Origin: Flavobacterium sp. 245
GTDB lineage: Bacteria > Bacteroidota > Bacteroidia > Flavobacteriales > Flavobacteriaceae
Assembly: GCF_004362055.1 (NCBI RefSeq)
Contig: NZ_SNXB01000013.1
Location: forward strand, 104,082 to 168,081
DNA length: 64,000 nucleotides
Direction: 5' to 3'
Within the stretch, counting starts at the first letter, position 1. Each line of letters starts with the position of its first letter. Both the position numbers and the translations under genes were made by a program. Shown piece by piece: positions 53,002-60,647 of this stretch. The notes under the pieces are model-generated. The model was not told the origin of the DNA and did no database searches. It was given only the letters and a program-made list of their open reading frames with translations.

Positions 53002-53988
53002 ATGGAATATAGAAAATTAGGCAATACCGAACTTGAATTATCAACTATTACATACGGCGCATTTGCCATTGGCGGAAATATGTGGGGCGGAAACGAAAAA
53101 GCAGATTCAATCGCTTCCATTCAAGCATCAATCGACCACGGCGTGACCACAATCGACACCGCTCCTTTTTACGGATTTGGTTTAAGCGAGGAAATGATTG
53201 GCGAAGCTATAAAATCTCACGATCGTTCAAAAGTGCAGTTATTAACCAAATTTGGTTTGGTTTGGGACGGTAGCAACAACAGAAAAGGCGATTTCTTTTT
53301 CGATGCCGATGACAACGGAAAGAAAATCCCGGTTTACAAATACGCTTCAAAAGCAAATGTTATTAAAGAAGTCGAAGAAAGCTTAAAACGCCTTCAAACT
53401 GATTATATCGATTTATTGCAAATTCACTGGCCAGATTCGACAACGCCAATTCACGAAACAATGGAAGCTGTTGAAACCTTATTACAACAAGGAAAAATCA
53501 GAGCATTTGGAGTAAGCAATTACAATATTTCTCAAATTCAAGAAGCGCAAAAAACAGTTCAGGTTGCATCAAATCAGGTTGCATACAGCATGCTGAATCG
53601 CAAAATAGAGACGGATTTAATTCCTTTTACAGTTGCAGAAAACATCGGAATTATTGCTTACAGTCCGATGGAAAGAGGTTTATTAACCGGAAAATATTTC
53701 ACAGACAGCAAACTAAAAGAAAACGATCACAGAAATGGTTATTTCGGTCAATTTGATCTTCAAAAAGTAAAAACTTTAGTCGAAGAATTAAGTTCATTAG
53801 CAAACGCAAAACACATTTCAATTTCACAATTGGTTTTACGCTGGACAACATTACAAAAAGGAATCACAATCGTTTTGGCCGGAGCAAGAAATGCAGAACA
53901 AGCAATTTCAAACGCAAAAGCAATGGATTTTGATTTATCAGGTTCTGAATTAGATTTCATCAATCAAGCCATCTCAAAAGTAAACTAA
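53002..53988 (+). CDS. Aldo/keto reductase
   Basis: The 328-aa NADPH-dependent reductase of TIM-barrel type shows the catalytic tetrad region DTAPFYGFGLSEE (Asp-Tyr) near 52-64, KFGLVW with Lys near 82, and QIHWPD with His near 137. SNYNISQIQEAQ near 172 and the coenzyme segment LAGARNAEQ near 290 complete the fold. The substrate is unknown; carbonyl or quinone detoxification fits the neighbours. Confidence 0.9.
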   Translation: MEYRKLGNTELELSTITYGAFAIGGNMWGGNEKADSIASIQASIDHGVTTIDTAPFYGFGLSEEMIGEAIKSHDRSKVQLLTKFGLVWDGSNNRKGDFFFDADDNGKKIPVYKYASKANVIKEVEESLKRLQTDYIDLLQIHWPDSTTPIHETMEAVETLLQQGKIRAFGVSNYNISQIQEAQKTVQVASNQVAYSMLNRKIETDLIPFTVAENIGIIAYSPMERGLLTGKYFTDSKLKENDHRNGYFGQFDLQKVKTLVEELSSLANAKHISISQLVLRWTTLQKGITIVLAGARNAEQAISNAKAMDFDLSGSELDFINQAISKVN

Positions 53989-53998
53989 AAAGTTTTTT

Positions 53999-54132
53999 AA
54001 ACACATAGAAACATAGCCAATAGGCACGCAGAAAGGCATTTCACTTAGCCTAAAAACACATAGCTATGTGTGAGAAACTAGTTTCTTTCCACATCCTTTT
54101 TTAGCCAAAGAAAACTATGTTTCTATGTGTTT
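53999..54132. repeat. Inverted repeat around a CATAGC core (family F)
   Basis: Exact 18-bp arms (AAACACATAGAAACATAG at 53999-54016 and complement at 54115-54132) flank a region with internal AACACATAGCTATGTG near 54055-54070. Confidence 0.75.
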
Positions 54133-54162
54133 GAAATTATGCGCAACAATAAAAACAATTTG

Positions 54163-54259
54163 GTTGTGTCCCAAGGGCCGGGCTATCCGTTGCAATCTTT
54201 TGTGCCTCCCGATAGCTATTGGGACCGGCACAAAAGGATTTCCACTGCTATCCCTCACG
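54163..54259. repeat. Intergenic hairpin repeat, family B, copy 2
   Basis: Shared blocks CGGGCTATCCG and CTATCCCTCACG match copy 1 at 0.75 kb. The hairpin here has CTTTTGTGCC (54197-54206) and GGCACAAAAG (54227-54236), plus a CCCGATAGCTATTGGG centre. It is read into the longer frame of the following gene. Confidence 0.8.
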
Positions 54260-54281
54260 AATTCATAAGAACATTAAAGAC

Positions 54282-54887
54282 ATGAAAAAAATATTTATCA
54301 TAAACGGAAGTCAAAATTTCGCACATTCAGGTGGAAAATTCAACCAAACCGTTACCGACTGGACAATCGAATACTTAAAAAACAGCAAGCAATTCGAAAT
54401 TAAAACAACCGACATCAAACAAGATTTTGACCTTGATGAAGAAGTCGAAAAATTCGTTTGGGCTGATGTCGTAGTGTATCATACGCCAGTTTGGTGGTTT
54501 CAATTACCAAACCTTTTCAAAAAATACATCGACGACGTTTTCACGGCCGGACACAACAAAGGGATTTACAAAAGCGACGGAAGAACCAGAACCAATCCAG
54601 ACATTAATTACGGTACTGGTGGACAATTACACGGACGAAAATATATGCTGACCACAAGCTGGAATGCGCCTGCAACTGCCTTCACGCTTCCGGAAGAATT
54701 CTTCGAAGAAACATCTGTAGATGAAGGAGCTATGTTTGGTTTCCATAAAATGAATAAATTTGTAGGTATGGAAAAACTAGACAGTTTTCATTTCCACGAC
54801 GTTGAAAAAGGTGCCACTGCCGAAAACATTGTCATCTTTGAGAAAAACTACAAAAATCATTTAGAACAAATTTTTAAAACCTTATAA
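54282..54887 (+). CDS. MdaB-like NAD(P)H-dependent quinone reductase
   Basis: The 201-aa flavodoxin-fold enzyme reduces quinones using NAD(P)H. Motifs include MKKIFIINGSQNFAHSGGKFNQT at the start, VWADVVVYHTPVWWFQLPN near 60-78 and the FGFHKMNKFVGMEKLDSFHFHDV segment near 145-167. The start at 54282 is used; 21 upstream codons in frame are repeat sequence. It is 2 bp upstream of a YgiN-like gene, the same pairing as mdaB-ygiN in Enterobacteria. Confidence 0.87.
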   Translation: MKKIFIINGSQNFAHSGGKFNQTVTDWTIEYLKNSKQFEIKTTDIKQDFDLDEEVEKFVWADVVVYHTPVWWFQLPNLFKKYIDDVFTAGHNKGIYKSDGRTRTNPDINYGTGGQLHGRKYMLTTSWNAPATAFTLPEEFFEETSVDEGAMFGFHKMNKFVGMEKLDSFHFHDVEKGATAENIVIFEKNYKNHLEQIFKTL

Positions 54888-54889
54888 TC

Positions 54890-55168
54890 ATGATCTCTAT
54901 CACCGCTATCATCAAAAGCAAAAAAGAAAATATTGAAGAAGTTAAAAATATGGTTCATTTTCTGGTAAATGAAACAAGAAAAGAAGAAGCCTGCATTCGT
55001 TACGATCTTCACAATACTGAAAATGTTTTTATCATTTGGGAAGAATGGAAAGACCAACCTGGCCTTGATTTCCACAACAATCAATCGTATTTACAGGATT
55101 TCATCAAGAAAAGCGAAGGCTTGGTTGCCTCTCCTATCCAGGTTTATAAAACAACACAATCATTATAA
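54890..55168 (+). CDS. YgiN-like quinol monooxygenase (ABM domain)
   Basis: The 92-aa protein is a single ABM (antibiotic biosynthesis monooxygenase) ferredoxin-like domain: MISITAIIKSKKENIEEVKNMV at the start, FIIWEEWKDQPGLDFHNN near 45-62. In Enterobacteria YgiN oxidises quinol made by MdaB; the partner gene starts 2 bp after the MdaB-like stop, so the pair is conserved across phyla. The chemistry is inferred from that pairing. Confidence 0.83.
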   Translation: MISITAIIKSKKENIEEVKNMVHFLVNETRKEEACIRYDLHNTENVFIIWEEWKDQPGLDFHNNQSYLQDFIKKSEGLVASPIQVYKTTQSL

Positions 55169-55226
55169 AAAGTTACAATAATTAGGTGTCAATAAATTAA
55201 CTTGCCTCATCTTTAATTAGTTAAAC

Positions 55227-55730
55227 ATGAGTAAATACCATCTTGCCGAAATTAATATTGCCAAAATGAAAGGAGTAACGATAAATGACCCGATCATGAA
55301 AGAATTTGTAGACAATTTAGATCTTGTCAACAAGTTAGCCGAAGACAGCGAAGGTTTTATCTGGAGATTAAAAGATGACAGTTACAATGCCACAAACCTG
55401 AATCCGTACAATGATGAACAGATTATTGTGAATGTTTCGGTTTGGGAGAATATTGAAACTTTGGAACATTATATGTACAAAACCTTTCACAGTGAGTTTT
55501 TAAGACGCCGCAAAGAATGGTTCCTAAAATTCGGAAAAGCAGCAACAGCAATGTGGTGGATCCCAAAAGGACACATACCGACACTTGAGGAAGCCGTAGA
55601 AAAGTTAGATTATTTACAGCAAAACGGTCCTTCACAATTGGTTTTTGATTTTAAAAACAAGTTTTCTGAGCCAGAATTAGAAAATAAAATATATTTTTTT
55701 TTTGCCACAAATTACACGAATTTTCACTAA
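55227..55730 (+). CDS. DUF3291 domain protein with repeat-encoded C-terminus
   Basis: The 167-aa protein has a DUF3291 domain (MSKYHLAEINIAKMKGVTINDPIMK and WENIETLEHYMYKTFHSEFLRRRKEWF near 68-96), a family of unknown role sometimes next to antibiotic-biosynthesis monooxygenases. The last 11 residues (FFATNYTNFH and stop) are encoded by the left arm of the repeat at 55704-55723, so the natural end was probably earlier. It is 58 bp after the YgiN-like gene. Confidence 0.8.
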   Translation: MSKYHLAEINIAKMKGVTINDPIMKEFVDNLDLVNKLAEDSEGFIWRLKDDSYNATNLNPYNDEQIIVNVSVWENIETLEHYMYKTFHSEFLRRRKEWFLKFGKAATAMWWIPKGHIPTLEEAVEKLDYLQQNGPSQLVFDFKNKFSEPELENKIYFFFATNYTNFH

Positions 55731-55842
55731 TTATTTTTTTCTTTTGCCACAGATTAAAAGATTAAAAAGATTTTTTTTTGTAAAGCTTCAACCTATGTAA
55801 GGTTTGGAAAAATTCGTGTAAATTCGTGTAATTCGTGGCTAA
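55697..55842. repeat. Hairpin repeat composite, family E, copy 2
   Basis: The left arm GCCACAAATTACACGAATTT (55704-55723) pairs with the right arm at 55820-55839 with one mismatch. Between them is a CCACAGATTAAAAGATTAA unit. The left arm overlaps the end of the DUF3291 gene. Confidence 0.8.
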
Positions 55843-55850
55843 ACCTTTTT

Positions 55851-56558
55851 TTACTTTATCCCACCGAAAGCACCAAAACACATATTCTTGTGTAAAATTT
55901 CAACGCTTGAAAAACCAACTTTCTTCATCAAATCCAATTGATAATTCATCGATCTTGGTGTATCTTCTTTCTCTATATAATCCAATACTTTCTGACGGTA
56001 TTCTGCTCCGCCAATCCCCTCTAAATAATCGCCATAACGTTGCCAGGTATATTCATTTAATAAGTCCGTGTCTTGTATAATCAAATCCGAAATCATGAAA
56101 CAGCCACCTGGTTTTAATAATTTGAATATTTTAGTAAAGGTTGTTTCCCAATCTTGGTCATCTCTTAAATGATGCAAAACCGCTCCGGCCAAAATAATAT
56201 CAAAATGGTTTTCCGGTAATTCAACTTCACGGATATCACCATGCTTTACTTCTACTTTACCGTTGGTTGCTGCAGAAACTCTTTCAAAAGCTCTCTCTAA
56301 CATCGGCAAACTCAAATCAACCAAAGTGCTATTCAAATTGGGCAATTTTGATAACATTTTTAAAGTATAATTCCCGGCACCGCAGCCGATATCCAAAACA
56401 TTTACGGCATTCGGCACAATCCTTTTAGAAGCTTCTGTAATTAATTCTAAAGAAATGGTAGCGTCGATTGTAGCGACTTGGCCAGTTTCTAAATTTGAAA
56501 ATCGTTCGACATCATTGTCAAAACGTTCTCTGATCTCTTCAATAGTTGATTTTTTCAT
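55851..56558 (-). CDS. Class I SAM-dependent methyltransferase
   Basis: The 235-aa protein has a SAM-binding fold with LDIGCGAGNYTLKML near 74-88, acidic motif NHFDIILAGAVLHHL near 124 and GGCFMISDLI near 153. Target is unknown; small-molecule methylation is likely for this type. It is convergent with the DUF3291 gene and divergent from the LysR gene, with repeats on both sides. Confidence 0.85.
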   Translation of the reverse strand: MKKSTIEEIRERFDNDVERFSNLETGQVATIDATISLELITEASKRIVPNAVNVLDIGCGAGNYTLKMLSKLPNLNSTLVDLSLPMLERAFERVSAATNGKVEVKHGDIREVELPENHFDIILAGAVLHHLRDDQDWETTFTKIFKLLKPGGCFMISDLIIQDTDLLNEYTWQRYGDYLEGIGGAEYRQKVLDYIEKEDTPRSMNYQLDLMKKVGFSSVEILHKNMCFGAFGGIK

Positions 56559-56580
56559 AGTTATGTTTTTTTGTTTATTT

Positions 56581-56742
56581 TGCCACAGATTAAGGGATTA
56601 AAAAGATTTTTTTTTAAAGTTGCAGATAATTTGTCTGCCACGAATTACACCAATTTTCACGAATTAATTTATCTTTTTGAATTTGTGGAAATTTGTGTAA
56701 TTCGTGGCTAAAGAAATCATGCTAATCAATGTAATCTGTGGC
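56581..56742. repeat. Hairpin repeat composite, family E, copy 3
   Basis: Outer 11-bp arms GCCACAGATTA (56582-56592) and TAATCTGTGGC (56732-56742) enclose inner 24-bp arms (56637-56660 and 56685-56708) that pair with two mismatches. This nested structure separates the methyltransferase from the LysR gene. Confidence 0.8.
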
Positions 56743-56788
56743 AAAACTTTTTTTTTGTAAAACTATCATTTTGATATATACTTCAAAA

Positions 56789-56825
56789 ATACTTATTTTG
56801 TCAATTATCAATACTTAATAAGTAT
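56789..56825 (+). promoter_or_regulatory. Palindromic operator just before LysR gene
   Basis: ATACTTA-A-TAAGTAT (56811-56825) is a perfect palindrome ending 2 bp before the ATG. Another ATACTTA is at 56789-56795. A half-site of this kind recurs upstream of nirB. Autoregulation by the LysR protein is plausible. Confidence 0.55.
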
Positions 56826-56827
56826 TT

Positions 56828-57709
56828 ATGGAATTACGTCACTTGAAATATTTTTTGGCTGTAGCCGAAGAATTAAACTTTACCAAAGCTGCTGAGAAAT
56901 TATTTATCTCGCAACCGCCTTTGAGCCGGCAGATTATGGAATTGGAAGAAGAACTTCAGGCAAAACTTTTTATCAGAAACAACAAAAAAGTAGAACTTAC
57001 CGAAGCTGGAAAGTATTTCGAAAAAGAAGTCAAATCACTTTTTCAAGATCTGGAACGCATTTCCGTGAAAACAAAAAAAATAGCAGAGAATGTTTCTGGC
57101 GAATTCAGAATCGCGTATATCAGTTCGATTTATTCGTCTGTTATTTCAGATTTGATCAAACACTTGAAAGAACAATTTCCTTATGTGAATTTCAAGCTTT
57201 TTGAAGTATCAACTACCAAACAAATTTCAGCTTTAGAACAGGGCAAAATTGATTTGGGAATTATTCGGTCACCAATAAAGTCCCCGAAAATAAAAGCACA
57301 ATTGTGGTTTCAGGATGGGTTTTCGGTAGTTTATAATAAGAGTTTAATTAAAATTAAATCCGAAGAAGAGATTCCGAAACTAAAAGACGAAACTTTTGTG
57401 TTCTTCAATAAAGATTATGCACCGCATTACCATGAAGTTTTATTGGAACTTTGCGCTTTTTACGGTTTTGAACCGAAAATTATTCACGAATCCAACAACA
57501 TCAATTCGATTGTCCAATTAGTCAAAAATGGTTTGGGAGTTTCGATTGTTCCTTCTAACATTGCGAAGAATAATCAGGATCCAGAAATTGGTTTTATTGA
57601 ATTGAAAAAAGTCAATTTATATACAGATGTTTCGTTAATTACTTCAAAAGAAGATGATTCTGAGATTACGAAATCGGCAGTTGAGTTTTTGCTGAATTTT
57701 AAAAGATAA
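56828..57709 (+). CDS. LysR-family transcriptional regulator
   Basis: The 293-aa regulator has a typical winged HTH at the N-terminus (MELRHLKYFLAVAEELNFTKAAEKLFISQPPLSRQIMELEEEL) and a C-terminal periplasmic-binding-like co-inducer domain. Its target is not known. It begins two bases after a palindrome and its stop is followed at once by a repeat. Confidence 0.92.
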   Translation: MELRHLKYFLAVAEELNFTKAAEKLFISQPPLSRQIMELEEELQAKLFIRNNKKVELTEAGKYFEKEVKSLFQDLERISVKTKKIAENVSGEFRIAYISSIYSSVISDLIKHLKEQFPYVNFKLFEVSTTKQISALEQGKIDLGIIRSPIKSPKIKAQLWFQDGFSVVYNKSLIKIKSEEEIPKLKDETFVFFNKDYAPHYHEVLLELCAFYGFEPKIIHESNNINSIVQLVKNGLGVSIVPSNIAKNNQDPEIGFIELKKVNLYTDVSLITSKEDDSEITKSAVEFLLNFKR

Positions 57710-58012
57710 TGTCGCAAAGTTTTCTCATTTTATGTCATTTCGAGGTACGAGAAATCCTCGCAAGTAACTCCGTAATGAGAATCCAATCTTTGTCGAGCTT
57801 CTCGCGAGGATTTCTCGTACCTCGAAATGACAAACAATACGTTCAAATTACAATTTAAAAAAACTTTGCGACTTCGCGACTTTGCGAGATTAATAACCCA
57901 ACCCTAAAATTTGCGTCAAAAAAGTTACAATTTATCACAACCAAATTCCCTAAAAACACCGAACTTTTAAATACCTTAGCAAATTATAATTCTCGTTAAA
58001 AAATCAATAAAA
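57710..58012. other. Gene-free 303-bp stretch between LysR and DUF2130 genes
   Basis: Apart from the nested repeat, this gap contains AT-rich sequence with TGCGACTTCGCGACTTTGCG near 57866-57886. No gene or clear promoter is visible. Confidence 0.6.
57711..57872. repeat. Family C hairpin nested in family D hairpin
   Basis: Outer arms GTCGCAAAGTTT (57711-57722) and AAACTTTGCGAC (57861-57872) enclose a family C element with perfect 28-bp arms at 57733-57760 and 57805-57832. Its loop holds the CGCAAGTAACTCCG and CAATCTTTGTCGAGCTTCTCGCGA core shared with the copy at 63.8 kb. Confidence 0.9.
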
Positions 58013-59293
58013 ATGGCTGAGCAATCTTCAATTATATGCCCAAATTGCGGGACACCAATCGATGTAAATGATGTTTTAAAACATCAGTTGGAAGATAGTA
58101 TCCGTAAAGAATTTCAACAAAAAGCCAATGCTCAATCCAGGGAATTGGAACTTAAAAATGAACAATTCGAAAAAGCCAAAGCCGACTTTGAAGCTAAAAA
58201 GAAACAGGAAAATGAACTTTTCGCTGAACGTTTAGAACGTGAAAAAAAGACAGCTGAAAAAGAGATTACCGAAAAGCTAAAAACCAAACTCGAGGAAGAA
58301 AATAAAGATCGTTTGACCTTAATGGAAAAAGAACTTTCTGAGAAATCAGAGAAGCTTCGAGAATTGAATAAAATGACGGGCGAAATTGCAAAACTCCAAC
58401 GTGAAAAACTGGAGATGAAAGAAGCAATCGAAGCCGAAGCTCAAAAGCAATTAAACGCTACTTTGGTTTTAGAACGTGATAAAATCCGCAAACAGGAAGA
58501 AGAAAAAAACGAGCTTAAAATAAAAGAATATCAGAAACAATCTGACGATCAGAAAAAGCTAATCGAAGAAATGAAACGTAAGCAGGAACAAGGTTCTATG
58601 CAGTTACAAGGCGAAGTTATGGAATTAGCGATCGAAGAATGGCTGGCGAATAATTTCCCATTAGACAGTATTGATGAAGTTAAAAAAGGCGCAAATGGTG
58701 CCGATTGTCTTCAAATTGTAAACACACGCGAATTACAAAATTGTGGTTCTATTTATTACGAAAGTAAACGTACCAAAGCTTTTCAACCTTCGTGGATTGA
58801 GAAATTCAAAAATGATATTCGAACTAAAAGAGCCAATATTGGTGTTTTAGTGACCGAAGTAATGCCAGCCGGAATGGACCGAATGGGAATGCGTGACGGT
58901 ATCTGGATTTGTACTTATGAAGAATTTAAAGGTTTGAGTGCTGTTTTACGTCAATCATTGATTCAGGTAAGTCAGGCGGTTCAGGCGCAGGAAAACAAAG
59001 GTGATAAAATGTCGATGTTGTATGATTTTTTAACGAGCAACGAATTCCGTTTGCAGATTGAAGGAATCGTGGAAGGTTTTACGCAGATGCAAGGCGATCT
59101 TGATGCCGAAAAAAGAGCGATGCAACGTATCTGGAAACAACGCGAAAAACAAATCGAAAAAGTAGTTCATAATACTTTAGGAATGTACGGATCGATTCGC
59201 GGTATTGCCGGAAATGCAGTTCAAACGGTTCGTGCTTTAGAACTGGATTTTATTGAAGAGGACGAAGAAAACTCTAAGGAATTATTAGAATAA
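58013..59293 (+). CDS. DUF2130 coiled-coil protein with nuclease-like residues
   Basis: The 426-aa protein begins with a zinc-ribbon CPNCG (9-13), continues as a long charged coiled coil (about 25-195), and has a DUF2130 domain (about 196-330) with Glu201 in GEVMELAIEEWL, Asp231 in NGADCLQI and Glu250-x-Lys252 in YYESKRTK, the arrangement of a PD-(D/E)XK nuclease core. Another helical tail follows. Nuclease activity is an inference from residue layout. It is flanked by hairpin repeats and has no operon partner. Confidence 0.78.
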   Translation: MAEQSSIICPNCGTPIDVNDVLKHQLEDSIRKEFQQKANAQSRELELKNEQFEKAKADFEAKKKQENELFAERLEREKKTAEKEITEKLKTKLEEENKDRLTLMEKELSEKSEKLRELNKMTGEIAKLQREKLEMKEAIEAEAQKQLNATLVLERDKIRKQEEEKNELKIKEYQKQSDDQKKLIEEMKRKQEQGSMQLQGEVMELAIEEWLANNFPLDSIDEVKKGANGADCLQIVNTRELQNCGSIYYESKRTKAFQPSWIEKFKNDIRTKRANIGVLVTEVMPAGMDRMGMRDGIWICTYEEFKGLSAVLRQSLIQVSQAVQAQENKGDKMSMLYDFLTSNEFRLQIEGIVEGFTQMQGDLDAEKRAMQRIWKQREKQIEKVVHNTLGMYGSIRGIAGNAVQTVRALELDFIEEDEENSKELLE

Positions 59294-59378
59294 CAATGCG
59301 AATATAGAACGCGGATGATACGGATTCGCTAAAGCGAAGACACGGGTTTATACGGATTTTTATTCTTTTCGTACTGCA

Positions 59379-59463
59379 TGTCATTGCGAGGAACGAAGCA
59401 ACCACATTTGCTTAATAAGTGTGTTTTTTTTTTAGTGCGGTTGCTTCGTTCCTCGCAATGACA
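59379..59463. repeat. Perfect 25-bp inverted repeat related to family C
   Basis: Arms at 59379-59403 (TGTCATTGCGAGGAACGAAG...) and 59439-59463 pair exactly. The outer TGTCATT...AATGACA end is the same as in family C, but the centre is a short T-rich loop. Confidence 0.85.
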
Positions 59464-59508
59464 ATCTTGTGGCTACTTTATCAAAATAAATATTCTTATG
59501 AAAATGAG

Positions 59509-59590
59509 TGCCCTAGCCCTGATAGAAGCGGTATCCTTTTATGGTGGGGTTCACCATAAAAGATACAAGCGGATAGCAGGAATTAGCTCC
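59509..59590. repeat. Intergenic hairpin repeat, family A, copy 2
   Basis: CTTTTATGGTG (59536-59546) and CACCATAAAAG (59552-59562) form an 11-bp perfect stem with a 5-nt loop. The flanks CCCTAGCCCTGATAGAAGCG and GATACAAGCGGATAGC match the reverse complement of copy 1 at 17.35 kb. Confidence 0.85.
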
Positions 59591-59596
59591 TAAAAA

Positions 59597-60379
59597 TCAA
59601 TCAACCTTTCTAAAAACCAACAATTTCCCTGAAGGATTAGAAAACGTCAATCGATTATCTCCAATTGAATACGTTGTGGTGCTTTGAAGCGCTTTAGTAA
59701 ATTCTCCCTCTTTATTACCGGGCGCGCAGGCCATCAAAGTAGAAATCACTTTTGTAAATCGTAATACATCTTTTTCATAAAAAATTTGCCCACTAATTCC
59801 GTTACAGCCTCCATAACCAGAAAATCTGTTTTCTGATGAATTAATTTCAATTCTTGGAAACTCCTTTTGAAAATCGGTTGCAAAAACTTTGTATCCGTTT
59901 AATTCTTCCAAAACCCAAATATCGTGAAGGCGATAATCGGTATTGTATTTTCCACATCCTTCCACTTTTTTAGATTGTAATTCCGAATTGTTTTTAATCT
60001 CAATTGAAACTTTATAGGGAGAAATAACACCAGACATTGAATTCTGACATTCCAATTGCTGAATTGTTATTGTTCCGCTGGATGTTTCGTTGCTAACTTT
60101 ATACATTTTCACATTCGCATCCATCGCTTTTATGGCTTCGACTGCAGGAAATACAAGTTTTTCTTTTCCCGGAATCAAAGAAGTAAAAACAATTTCTTCA
60201 CTACCCATTTTTATTCCCCAAAACGGTTCGTTACCGGTTGCTGTAAAATAGTATTTCATTTCGTCTTCCTGATTTCCATATTCAGAAGTAGTTCCTTTTG
60301 TATCTGAATTTTTGCTCGCTGTAGATTTACAGCTTACTGCTATTGAAAGTAACAGCAATAATGAAAGTAAATTTTTCAT
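59597..60379 (-). CDS. META/HslJ-like lipoprotein
   Basis: The 260-aa protein has a lipoprotein signal (MKNLLSLLLLLSIAVSC). The middle (about 45-140) is a COG3650-like domain (YYFTATGNEPFWGIKMGSEEI) and the C-terminal part (about 150-255) is a META domain (WVLEELNGYKVF, SGYGGCNGISGQIFYE, STLMACAPGNKEGEFTKAL). HslJ-type proteins are linked to envelope stress and novobiocin resistance in other bacteria; role here unknown. It stands alone. Confidence 0.87.
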   Translation of the reverse strand: MKNLLSLLLLLSIAVSCKSTASKNSDTKGTTSEYGNQEDEMKYYFTATGNEPFWGIKMGSEEIVFTSLIPGKEKLVFPAVEAIKAMDANVKMYKVSNETSSGTITIQQLECQNSMSGVISPYKVSIEIKNNSELQSKKVEGCGKYNTDYRLHDIWVLEELNGYKVFATDFQKEFPRIEINSSENRFSGYGGCNGISGQIFYEKDVLRFTKVISTLMACAPGNKEGEFTKALQSTTTYSIGDNRLTFSNPSGKLLVFRKVD

Positions 60380-60519
60380 ATCCTTCTTTATTAATAAAAC
60401 ACTTTTGTTCTAAAACATAGATAAAATTCTTATGAATTTACAACATTTTTTTGAAATTCTTATTTAGAATCTTTTCAAATTTAAAAAATCTATAAAGTGT
60501 AAAATCAACCAAAACCCGC

Positions 60520-60636
60520 ACTACGTAAAGATTACGACAAAATACGTAGTAAATAAAATATATATCCAGTTGAAAAAACAAGTTAGTTACGTATTTTTAT
60601 AAGTATAAATACTTATATTTGCGTAATAATACTTAA
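60520..60636 (+). promoter_or_regulatory. nirB promoter with palindromic TACGTA and ATACTT sites
   Basis: ACTACGTA (60520-60527) and TACGTAGT (60543-60550) make an inverted repeat, with another TACGTA at 60588-60593. AAGTAT-AA-ATACTT (60601-60614) directly abuts the -7 box TATATTTG (60614-60621). A third ATACTTAA follows (60629-60636). Tight palindromes near the -7 suggest a repressor or activator site. Confidence 0.6.
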
Positions 60637-60647
60637 TTAAAGAAATC

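Larger units (their letters stand above)
59294..59596. other. 303-bp gene-free stretch holding three repeat elements
   Basis: The gap contains an E-like fragment (GCGGATGATACGGATTCGC, ACACGGGTTTATACGGAT) near 59317-59357, a perfect 25-bp hairpin at 59379-59463 and a family A element at 59509-59590. Confidence 0.7.

Noticed and set aside
54219..54281. N-terminal extension of the MdaB-like protein from an upstream TTG
   Set aside because: The 21 codons lie within the family B repeat; the ATG at 54282 gives the family's start.
55835..56080. Plus-strand open frame over the methyltransferase gene
   Set aside because: It is antisense to a clear SAM methyltransferase and contains the end of a repeat; no motif.
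57733..57832. CRISPR-like or tRNA-like array
   Set aside because: There are paired inverted arms with one core, not regularly spaced direct repeats with unique spacers.
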